Assembly: GCA_947632745.1 (NCBI GenBank)
Contig: CANRQH010000037.1
Coordinates: forward strand, 1-11,969
DNA: 11,969 bases
Source: an uncultured Clostridia bacterium
GTDB lineage: Bacteria; Bacillota; Clostridia; TANB77; CAG-508
Direction of reading: 5' to 3'
Positions 1 through 5,179 of this stretch are shown here, one piece after another. Made by a program: the position numbers and the translations under genes. The notes beneath the pieces are model-generated. The model was not told the DNA's origin and did not search any database. It worked only from the letters and a program-made list of their open reading frames with translations. Numbering within the stretch: position 1 is the stretch's first letter; every line of letters starts with the position of its first letter.

Positions 1-86
1 TAATTTCTTGCATATCCATCAGATACATTTACTATTTCGTCTTTTTTTCCTATTGATTTTATATTTTCTTTTAATATTACTTTCAT
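1..86 (-). CDS. rplI: Ribosomal protein bL9, N-terminal fragment
   Basis: Only the first 28 codons are in the window; the rest runs off the left edge. The translation begins MKVILKENIKSIGKKDEIVN and continues VSDGYARN. This is the classic bL9 start, with the conserved GKKxxxVxVxDGYARN segment that forms the N-terminal 23S-rRNA-binding domain. The ATG at 84-86 is preceded by a near-perfect AGGAGGG ribosome binding site about 6 nt upstream. bL9 is a large-subunit protein at the base of the L1 stalk. A gdpP-rplI order is conserved in many Firmicutes, which supports both calls. Here a terminator and a new promoter separate the two genes, so rplI probably has its own transcript. Confidence 0.93.
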   Translation of the reverse strand, partial: MKVILKENIKSIGKKDEIVNVSDGYARN

Positions 87-113
87 AAATTGCCCTCCTT
101 ACTTTGTTTTAAC

Positions 114-142
114 ATTTTACTATAAATTGTGTAAATTTGCAA
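114..142 (-). promoter_or_regulatory. Sigma-A-type promoter for rplI
   Basis: On the minus strand TTGCAA (137-142) and TAAAAT (114-119) are separated by exactly 17 nt. The predicted start near 107 leaves a short leader that contains the AGGAGGG site of rplI. The promoter lies directly after the gdpP terminator, so it would make rplI independent of gdpP read-through. It is a sequence match only. Confidence 0.6.
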
Positions 143-147
143 TACCT

Positions 148-183
148 ATAAAAAAGAAAAAGCGATGCATCACTTTTTCTTTT
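148..183 (-). terminator. Rho-independent terminator after gdpP
   Basis: The arms AAAAGAAAAAG and CTTTTTCTTTT (152-162 and 173-183) pair perfectly. They are closed by a GUGAUGCAUCGC core with one G:U pair. On the minus strand the 3' arm runs into a U-rich tail. The hairpin overlaps the gdpP stop codon by two bases. The T-run on the other strand means it could work in both directions, but no plus-strand gene is present. Confidence 0.7.
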
Positions 184-1288
184 AACTTACATTTTCATCA
201 AAATATTCTTGAATTTTTTGTTTTAATTCTTCTTTAACTTCATCAATAGTTTTTCCTTCAATTTGAGCACCTGCAAGAGTTATATGTCCTCCGCCACCCA
301 TTCTTTCTAGGATTAATTGAACATTTATATCTCCTATTGAACGTCCACTTATTGTTATTTTGTCTCCAATATTTCCTAAAACGAATGATGCTGTAATATT
401 TCCTATTGATAATAATTCATCTGCAGATTTTGCACATATTATATTGGCATTTTTATCATCTTGGTCATAAGTTGCAATTCCGATTGTATCATTTACTATT
501 TCTGTTGTTTTTATAATTTCTGTTATTTTATTATAAGTTTCTAAGTCACTTTGAACCCATTTTTTAACTCTTATGATATCTACACCACATTTTCTTAAAT
601 ATGCTGCTGCTTCAAATGTACGTACTCCAGTTTTAAATGTAAAGTTTTTAGTATCTACCATTATTCCAGCATATAATACTTCTGCTTCTATTTGATTTAG
701 TTTTACTTGAACTCCTGTATATTGTAGTAATTCTGTTACAAGCTCTGATGCAGATGAAGCATATACTTCGTGGAAAGTTAATATACTTTTTTGTATAAAG
801 TCTGGACTTCTTCTATGATGGTCTATTACTGCTATTTGATTTGTTTTTTCTAATAATTCTGGTGCCTCAACATAGCTTTCTTTGTGTGTATCTACTACAA
901 TAAGTAAAGTTTTTGGCGTTATTTTTTCTTCTGCAATTTCTTTGTTTATTATTACATCTTTATAATCTTCTTCTTCGTCTAAACTTTGCTTTACACCTTC
1001 TAAAGCCATTGTGTCTGTATTTGCAACTATATAACTTGGCTTGCCTAAACTTGTTGCTAATTTATACATACCTATTGCAGAACCTAAACTGTCTAAATCT
1101 GGGTTTGTATGTCCCATAATTAGAACTTGTTCATTTTCTTCTATTAATTTTTCTAGTGCATGGGCTACTATTCTTGCTTTTACTTTAGTTCTTTTTTCTA
1201 CTTCTTCTACCCTTCCACCGAAAAATTGATATTTACCATTTTGCCTAATTGCTGCTTGGTCTCCACCTCTACCAAGTACTACGTCCAT
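182..1288 (-). CDS. gdpP: GdpP C-terminal half: DHH/DHHA1 phosphodiesterase
   Basis: The 368 codons from the first ATG hold the catalytic half. GHTNPDLDS (residues 59-67) supplies His and Asp metal ligands, VVDTH (131-135) a further Asp, and VIDHHRRS (155-161) the DHH signature. GGGGHITLAG near the C-terminus (331-340) is the DHHA1 substrate-binding motif. The frame is open well beyond this ATG, to about 1559. The extra codons encode the rest of the degenerate GGDEF domain, where SDRDRY replaces GGDEF as is usual in GdpP. The ATG at 1288 has no ribosome binding site, so it is not a convincing start. I read this as the distal part of one broken gene. Confidence 0.85.
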   Translation of the reverse strand: MDVVLGRGGDQAAIRQNGKYQFFGGRVEEVEKRTKVKARIVAHALEKLIEENEQVLIMGHTNPDLDSLGSAIGMYKLATSLGKPSYIVANTDTMALEGVKQSLDEEEDYKDVIINKEIAEEKITPKTLLIVVDTHKESYVEAPELLEKTNQIAVIDHHRRSPDFIQKSILTFHEVYASSASELVTELLQYTGVQVKLNQIEAEVLYAGIMVDTKNFTFKTGVRTFEAAAYLRKCGVDIIRVKKWVQSDLETYNKITEIIKTTEIVNDTIGIATYDQDDKNANIICAKSADELLSIGNITASFVLGNIGDKITISGRSIGDINVQLILERMGGGGHITLAGAQIEGKTIDEVKEELKQKIQEYFDENVS

Positions 1289-1511
1289 TGTGTCTACTGC
1301 TGATTGATATTTTTCTTTGTCAGTCTCGCCTTCATTTGAAATTGCTATGCTTAGTGTAAGTTGAGCTTTTCCTTCTTTGTCTATTTCTTTTATTGTATCT
1401 AATATACTAAATTTATTTTCTATAATTTTATCTAGATATTTTTGTTCAAATAAATATACATATCTGTCTCTATCTGATTTTATTATAATTCCATCTGTGC
1501 TGTTTGCCCAC

Positions 1512-2201
1512 TCATATATCGCTTTTTCTATTTCTGCTGTTATTCCGTGGTCTTTCGTCTAGGTCTATTTGTGCAATTGTTTCCTCGTAATTGTCTATCA
1601 TTATTATTCCTACACAACTTTTGGAATCATTGTATTCTTTTTGTAATTTTAGTTTTTCTGTTTCGTCTATAAAATATAGAATCATCATGTATTTGTCTTG
1701 TTTTTTTCTTTCATGATTTCCTGATTTTACAAATTCTCCTAATATTTTATAGCTTTTGTTTTCAATTGTTAATTCTTCTATTATTGATTTATCTTTTTTG
1801 TCTTTTCTATTATTTATTTCTTCATTTATATTTTGTAGAAAATCCATTATATAATTGTTTATATCTATATTTGCAAATTCTGATACAAATTTGGTACTTC
1901 TCCAAATTATGGTTCCATCTGTTTCTACTATTATTAAAGGCATTGGCGAATATATTAAACTGTTTTTTGCTGCTTGGTTAACATTTAATGTTAAGTCTTG
2001 TAAATGCTGTGATATTTCGCTTTTTCTTTTGTTATTTGCAAAATATGTATATCCTAATATTGCAACAAATAATATTATTGATGGTATTATTAATTTTGGA
2101 TTAAATACACATATTATTATTAACAAAATAAATATAATTACAAGATAAATCTTAGTTCTAGATACTAAACTATCAAATAATTTTCTATTACTACTTTGCA
2201 A
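1512..2201 (-). CDS. gdpP: GdpP N-terminal half: membrane, PAS and start of GGDEF
   Basis: This 229-codon frame holds two membrane helices (about residues 18-33 and 37-53). They are followed by a linker and a PAS-like sensor domain (about 80-175, with PMPLIIVETDGTIIW). The first strand of the degenerate GGDEF domain, VGIIMIDNYEETIAQI, begins near residue 196. The last 13 residues are out of frame relative to the family and are not native. Alone, this product would be a membrane-anchored sensor without phosphodiesterase activity. The start is TTG with AAGGAG; an ATG start is not available nearby. Confidence 0.8.
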   Translation of the reverse strand: MQSSNRKLFDSLVSRTKIYLVIIFILLIIICVFNPKLIIPSIILFVAILGYTYFANNKRKSEISQHLQDLTLNVNQAAKNSLIYSPMPLIIVETDGTIIWRSTKFVSEFANIDINNYIMDFLQNINEEINNRKDKKDKSIIEELTIENKSYKILGEFVKSGNHERKKQDKYMMILYFIDETEKLKLQKEYNDSKSCVGIIMIDNYEETIAQIDLDERPRNNSRNRKSDI

Positions 2202-2275
2202 TCTATCTTCTCCTTATCTTTTCGTACTATTTTTTGTACTTTTTTTATTGTAATGTATGATTTACATACAGTTTT

Positions 2276-2304
2276 ATTTTACTACTAAAGTTAATATTTG
2301 TCAA
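2276..2304 (-). promoter_or_regulatory. Strong sigma-A promoter for gdpP
   Basis: The minus strand carries a consensus TTGACA (2299-2304), a 17-nt spacer and TAAAAT (2276-2281). The start would fall near 2269, giving a leader of about 68 nt. The leader holds a small hairpin (TGTATG/CATACA) and the AAGGAG site before the TTG start. The promoter lies just after the pilin terminator, so gdpP is a separate transcription unit. Confidence 0.7.
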
Positions 2305-2333
2305 ATTTAATAAATTTTACTAGTACCGTCATC

Positions 2334-2364
2334 TTACAAAAAGAACAGCTTTATGCTGTTCTTT
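2334..2364 (-). terminator. Rho-independent terminator after the pilin-like gene
   Basis: A perfect 10-bp stem AAAGAACAGC/GCTGTTCTTT (2340-2349 and 2355-2364) closes a 5-nt ATAAA loop. On the minus strand a TTTTT run follows. It lies about 60 nt after the stop at 2424 and just ahead of the gdpP promoter. Confidence 0.85.
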
Positions 2365-2423
2365 CTCTTATAACTTTCAAAAATATTTTTTTATACTAAA
2401 ATTACATCAAAATTTTGATATTC

Positions 2424-3278
2424 TTATCCTCCAACTCCTTCTACATTATATGTAATTTTTGAATCAATTAGTTCATCGATAGTAACAATAGTCCTATCTC
2501 CAGCTAAATCAACTTTAAATAATGCATACCAGCCATAACCTTTAAATTCAAACAATTCCTTTCCTAGACTTGTCAAGCAAATATAGTTTTCTTCATAAAT
2601 TTCAAAATATTCAGATGCTTCTACAAATTGTCCCCATGTTGTACCACTTTTAACAGTAAATTCATGATAATTCATTAAGTCACCCCCATCTATTACTCTG
2701 AATACTACATCATCATTTTTAGCTTCTTTAGTATCAGATAGAGTACCTAGTTCCTTATTTTCACTCTCTTTTGTTCCGTAGTACATAATCTTATATTTTT
2801 TTCCTGCTGTTGTATTTGTAACTGCTATTTTTATTGGTGTATTTGATGCTATTTTTCCCATTTCATTTATTTTTCCTGTACTTTCTTCTTTTACTTCTTC
2901 TAGTTTATATACATCTGTTCCATCTGTTCCATTTCCTAGTGATAATTTGCCTCCTACTAATGCTTCTACATTTATTACATATTTTCCTTCCTCTTCTGGC
3001 TCTTCTGGTATTATATTTCTTCCTTGTAAATACTCTATTAATGTTTGTGTGCTTCCTTTTGTGTTTTTTTCTAAAATATAATCTGCATATTCTAGTTGCA
3101 TAGCTTCTTTTACATCTGCATGTGTTGATTCTACCTTTGCTTCAGTTGCATTCTTTAGTATTCCTCCTTCTCCTGTTAGCATTGCTATTGATACTCCTGC
3201 TAAAATTAACAATACTATTATTGTTACTACTAACGCAATTAAGGTTATACCTTTGTTTTGTTTAAACTTATTTTTCAT
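2424..3278 (-). CDS. Type IV pilin-like secreted/surface protein
   Basis: The product begins MKNKFKQNKG and then ITLIALVVTIIVLLILAGV. This is a prepilin-type N-terminal cleavage/methylation signal: a short basic leader, a Gly at the cleavage site, and one hydrophobic helix that anchors the pilin and then packs in the filament core. The following SIAMLTGEGGILKNATEAK segment is the form usually seen in Clostridia. Position 5 after cleavage is Ala, not the Glu of classical type IV pilins. The rest (about 240 residues) is an acidic, Lys/Glu-rich globular region I do not recognise; it has one Cys and no second membrane segment. I place the start at the third of three in-frame ATGs (3276-3278) because GGGAG lies 8 nt upstream. 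Starting at 3293 would add MGEMG and has no binding site. No peptidase, ATPase or other pilus gene is nearby, so assembly machinery must lie elsewhere. Confidence 0.8.
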   Translation of the reverse strand: MKNKFKQNKGITLIALVVTIIVLLILAGVSIAMLTGEGGILKNATEAKVESTHADVKEAMQLEYADYILEKNTKGSTQTLIEYLQGRNIIPEEPEEEGKYVINVEALVGGKLSLGNGTDGTDVYKLEEVKEESTGKINEMGKIASNTPIKIAVTNTTAGKKYKIMYYGTKESENKELGTLSDTKEAKNDDVVFRVIDGGDLMNYHEFTVKSGTTWGQFVEASEYFEIYEENYICLTSLGKELFEFKGYGWYALFKVDLAGDRTIVTIDELIDSKITYNVEGVGG

Positions 3279-3345
3279 ACCCATTTCTCCCATCTTTTTT
3301 TATTATTTTTATTTTTTCTTTTTATATACATATTTTTTTCATCAC

Positions 3346-3416
3346 AAATAGACGGACTTAACTTGTATCAAATGCCTTTATTTGCATTTTATACTCACAA
3401 GTTTTTCCGCCTATTT
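3346..3416 (-). promoter_or_regulatory. Long stem-loop in the leader of the pilin-like gene
   Basis: Three nested stems fold 71 nt. The outer stem is 11 bp with one G:U (3346-3356 with 3406-3416). An internal loop leads to ACTTGT/ACAAGT (3361-3366 with 3397-3402). A second internal loop leads to AAATGC/GCATTT (3370-3375 with 3384-3389) with an 8-nt apical loop. The stop codon of the upstream small ORF (3395-3397) lies in the middle stem. No U-run follows on the minus strand, so it is not an ordinary terminator for the pilin transcript. On the plus strand a T6 run does follow. It matches no riboswitch class I know. Confidence 0.55.
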
Positions 3417-3547
3417 TTTATTATATTTTCTTTTTCTTTTTTACTTATTTGGTAAACATAAAGTGTGTGTGTGTGTTCAGTCTCAAGGGTTTTAGCGTGT
3501 AATAGTTTTAAATACTTTATTTTTTCTACTTCATGTTTATTTATCAT
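3395..3547 (-). CDS. Small ORF, 50 residues, possible leader peptide
   Basis: I do not recognise this product. The ATG at 3545-3547 follows a GGAGGT site by 6 nt, and a consensus promoter lies about 35 nt upstream. It therefore has better expression signals than most genes here. The peptide starts MINKHEVEKIKYLKLLHAK, contains a short HTHT run encoded by a (CA)7 tract, and ends basic (IIKNRRKNL). It has no membrane segment. Its TGA falls inside the stem-loop that precedes the pilin-like gene. A terminating ribosome would open that structure, so a cis-acting leader-peptide role is one reading; a free small basic protein is the other. An in-frame ATG at 3571 would lie only about 5 nt from the predicted transcription start, so I prefer 3547. 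Confidence 0.55.
   Translation of the reverse strand: MINKHEVEKIKYLKLLHAKTLETEHTHTLYVYQISKKEKENIIKNRRKNL
3463..3476. repeat. (GT)7 dinucleotide tract
   Basis: Seven GT units on the plus strand lie inside the 50-codon ORF and encode part of its HTHT run. Loss or gain of a unit would change that ORF's frame. Confidence 0.8.
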
Positions 3548-3582
3548 TTGTTTACCTCCAAATATTTTCATTTTCGTTTTTT

Positions 3583-3611
3583 ATATTATTATAAAATTTA
3601 TTTTTTGTCAA
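3583..3611 (-). promoter_or_regulatory. Consensus sigma-A promoter for the small ORF and pilin-like gene
   Basis: TTGACA (3606-3611) and TAATAT (3583-3588) on the minus strand are 17 nt apart, with an A/T-rich spacer. It is the strongest promoter match in the window. It begins only 5 nt after the TAA (3616-3618) that would have ended the full-length nuclease gene. No other promoter is obvious before the pilin-like gene, so one transcript probably carries the small ORF, the stem-loop and the pilin. Confidence 0.75.
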
Positions 3612-3738
3612 TTAGTTATTTTAAGTTTTTTATTTCTTCTTTTGTTAACCCTGTTGCTTCAATTACATCTTGTACTTCCATACCTTTAGCTAATAATTTT
3701 TTTGCTATTTCTTTTTGCTTTTTCATTTCTCCTTCTTT

Positions 3739-3777
3739 CATTCCGTTCTTTCATTCCGCTCTTTCATTCCGTTTTTC
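3739..3777. repeat. Three tandem 13-bp units in the nuclease gene
   Basis: On the coding strand three units of the form GGAATGRAARARC lie head to tail (3777-3765, 3764-3752, 3751-3739). Partial GGAATG copies flank them on both sides. Related proteins carry 12-nt GMEK/GMKE-type repeats at this point. Each unit here has one extra C. Three units add 3 nt in total, so the downstream tail is back in the original frame, but a TGA is created in the third unit. Confidence 0.85.
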
Positions 3778-4569
3778 CATTCCTTTTCTTTCAGCAGATT
3801 TCATTCCTGCATAGTAATCCATAATGGCTCTTTGTCTTGATTCATATGTTGCCCACTCTTTTGGATCCATACTCATCTCATCTATTACCTCTATTGCTTT
3901 TTTTATTTCTTTATTTTCTTTTTTAGCCATTTTGACTCTCTCCTCTTCCCCAGATATTAGCCACAACCATTTATTAATATTCTCTTCTGCATCTGGATTT
4001 TTCTTTTTAAATTTTGGTAATTCTATAAAATGCATCTCTAAATTTTGGCTTACTATTTCATCTTCCTCTTTATATCCTAAATCTACATATGCTTCTTTCG
4101 TTGTTTTTTCAAATTTCATATGTGCTATGTTGTGATAACTGTTTCTTTTAAAATAATTAAAGTTTAACAAATTTATTACTATTGTTTTATTTAATTCTGT
4201 ATATTCTTGTCCTACTTTTAATTCATTTGATGCTAATTTTACCATATAATATAGACTCCTATCATCTATATTATTTTCATTTTTTACTTGTATTTCTACA
4301 TCACATATTATATTATTATTTATTTTGGCTTTTATATCTAATGCTATTGTTTTATTGTCTAATATATTTTTTGGTATTTCTGGATTTTGTATTTCTATGT
4401 TTTCTATTTCTACTTTTAATATCGACTCTAATAAACTCTTTAATAAATCTTTATTTTCTTCTTTTGCAAATACTTTTTTAAATACTATGTCTGAGCTTAG
4501 TGGTAATTTTTTTCTTTCCTTGTTTTGTGCTCCTTGAATTCCATTAATTATTGTTTTATTTGCTTCCAT
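3751..4569 (-). CDS. Rpn/PD-(D/E)XK nuclease-family protein, C-terminus disrupted
   Basis: The 272-residue product belongs to the Rpn / PDDEXK_2 group, often annotated as recombination-promoting nuclease or putative transposase. Visible hallmarks are LPLSSDIVFKKVFAKEENKDLL near the N-terminus (residues 22-43). Then come LDIKAKINNNIICDVEIQVK, with the Asp and ExQ of the PD-(D/E)XK core, and RSLYYMVKLASNELKVGQEY. The catalytic fold looks complete. At the C-terminus, tandem 13-bp units shift the frame into TGA at 3751-3753. The frame resumes after the repeats and would run to TAA at 3616-3618. It encodes a tail with KGMEVQDVIEATGLTKEEIK, typical of the family; the restored length is about 317 residues. 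The start has AAAGGA 6 nt upstream. Family members bind or cut DNA; its role here is not shown. Confidence 0.85.
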   Translation of the reverse strand: MEANKTIINGIQGAQNKERKKLPLSSDIVFKKVFAKEENKDLLKSLLESILKVEIENIEIQNPEIPKNILDNKTIALDIKAKINNNIICDVEIQVKNENNIDDRSLYYMVKLASNELKVGQEYTELNKTIVINLLNFNYFKRNSYHNIAHMKFEKTTKEAYVDLGYKEEDEIVSQNLEMHFIELPKFKKKNPDAEENINKWLWLISGEEERVKMAKKENKEIKKAIEVIDEMSMDPKEWATYESRQRAIMDYYAGMKSAERKGMEKRNERAE

Positions 4570-4583
4570 TTTCTGTCCTTTCT

Positions 4584-4612
4584 ATTGTATCAGATTTTTT
4601 TTGTTTCTTCAA
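4584..4612 (-). promoter_or_regulatory. Candidate promoter of the nuclease gene
   Basis: TTGAAG (4607-4612) and TACAAT (4584-4589) are separated by 17 nt on the minus strand. The predicted start would fall almost on the AAAGGA binding site, which is unusually close. A 9-bp inverted repeat surrounds the elements. Confidence 0.35.
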
Positions 4613-4625
4613 GTAGTCTGATACA
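4586..4625. repeat. 9-bp inverted repeat around the nuclease promoter
   Basis: TGTATCAGA (4586-4594) and TCTGATACA (4617-4625) are perfect inverted copies separated by 22 nt. One arm overlaps the candidate -10 element and the -35 lies in the spacer. This would suit a repressor operator. No U-run follows on the minus strand, so it is not a terminator in that direction. Confidence 0.5.
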
Positions 4626-4992
4626 CTTTTTATTATATTTACAATAAATATTTTCTTGCTACTTTTATTTTCCTTTTCTACCCTCCCTTCTATAAAAATA
4701 TTTCAAGATTTAACTTTTTCTTTAAAACTTGTAATGCAATTTTAATGAACATAATATAATTTGCCTTTATTTGCACCCTTGATTTTAAATAATTAAAATT
4801 TGTAATTTTGTTTTAAGAAATTAGATTTTGGATATTAAATTTATTTTAAAACTTTCTAATTAAAAACTCTTTTTAGATTTAAAAAATCTTCATTTTTTGT
4901 ATAAATTAAATTGCTTTTTTACTTAATAATATAAAATAATAATATTTTCTTCGCAATATAAATATTTATTGCATAATCCTATTTAAACATAA

Positions 4993-5058
4993 TTTGTCGA
5001 ATTTTGCAATGATTTTTTAAGATTTTTTCTTAACTTTTCATCGACAAAATTCGACAAA
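4993..5058. repeat. Long hairpin with TGTCGAA boxes
   Basis: A perfect 14-bp inverted repeat, TTTGTCGAATTTTG and CAAAATTCGACAAA (4993-5006 and 5045-5058), encloses further pairing. Read on the minus strand, CGATGA/TCATTG (one G:U) and TTAAGA/TCTTAA continue the stem after one bulged base, to an AAAAA loop. In total about 26 pairs fold 66 nt. Each outer arm carries TGTCGAA, the Spo0A-box core. A third, imperfect copy (TGTCGAT) lies at 5040-5046. Neither strand shows a T-run after the stem. Confidence 0.6.
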
Positions 5059-5071
5059 CTAATAAATATAA

Positions 5072-5110
5072 CTAAATATCTAATTTTATATGCACATTTA
5101 AAGATAGTTC
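5072..5110 (-). pseudogene. Remnant of an aspS 3' end
   Basis: Read on the minus strand, this piece encodes ELSLNVHIKLDI followed by a stop. The real aspS gene ends EQLKDVHIKLDL followed by a stop: 7 of 12 residues are identical and the stop sits at the same place. Positions 5078-5097 are identical to 6723-6742 over 20 nt. Upstream of it the frame is closed and similarity fades, so only the end of the gene is preserved. Confidence 0.6.
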
Positions 5111-5179
5111 TTAAACATAAATTGTTTCTTTTTTATAACATTTAATTTTATTTTCTGCTCTAAATTGTAAATTTTGATT

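Larger units (their letters stand above)
182..2201 (-). pseudogene. gdpP: c-di-AMP phosphodiesterase GdpP, frameshifted
   Basis: This locus encodes all parts of GdpP (YybT), the membrane-bound enzyme that hydrolyses cyclic di-AMP to pApA. The parts are in order: two N-terminal membrane helices, a PAS domain, a degenerate GGDEF domain, DHH and DHHA1. They lie in two reading frames. The upstream frame reads ...QIDLDERPR and then goes off into a stop. The downstream frame resumes ...ITAEIEKAIYEWANS and stays open to the stop at 182. Dropping one G of the GG at about 1549-1550 (minus strand CCACGGAATA to CCACGAATA) joins them as DERPRITAEIEK, a protein of about 672 residues. That is close to the usual GdpP length of roughly 650-660. 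The start is TTG at 2199-2201 with AAGGAG 8 nt upstream. All catalytic motifs are intact, so this is either a very recent mutation or a sequencing/assembly error. Confidence 0.88.
4626..5179. other. Gene-poor AT-rich region
   Basis: No credible gene is visible. The region holds a 66-nt hairpin with TGTCGAA sequences (4993-5058) and a degenerate copy of the aspS 3' end (5072-5110). It also has an isolated GGGAGGG on the minus strand (about 4681-4687) with no suitable start codon after it. A 14-nt motif shared with the pilin leader lies at 4762-4775. The rest is A/T-rich sequence with many stops in all frames. Confidence 0.6.

Noticed and set aside
1540..1562. Programmed ribosomal frameshift in gdpP
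   Set aside because: No slippery heptamer or downstream pseudoknot is visible at CGAAAGACCACGGAATAAC, and GdpP is not known to use frameshifting. Mutation or base-call error is simpler.
3346..3416. Pilin leader stem-loop as a c-di-GMP riboswitch
   Set aside because: c-di-GMP riboswitches do control pili in Clostridia, but the GEMM-I core elements and the class II pseudoknot sequences are not visible. The fold is a simple nested hairpin.
3739..3777. CRISPR-like array
   Set aside because: The units are 13 bp, directly adjacent with no spacers, and lie inside a coding region; this is a tandem repeat.
4182..4481. Plus-strand open frame opposite the nuclease gene
   Set aside because: It is a Leu/Tyr/Phe-rich low-complexity shadow of Lys/Asn/Ile codons on the real strand, without a binding site. 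The same applies to the other plus-strand frames, for example 10683-10967 and 2834-3103.
4690..4752. 20-residue ORF (MFIKIALQVLKKKLNLEIFL) upstream of the nuclease gene
   Set aside because: The only possible binding site, AAAGG, is about 11 nt from the ATG, no promoter is visible, and the frame is short enough to arise by chance in AT-rich DNA.
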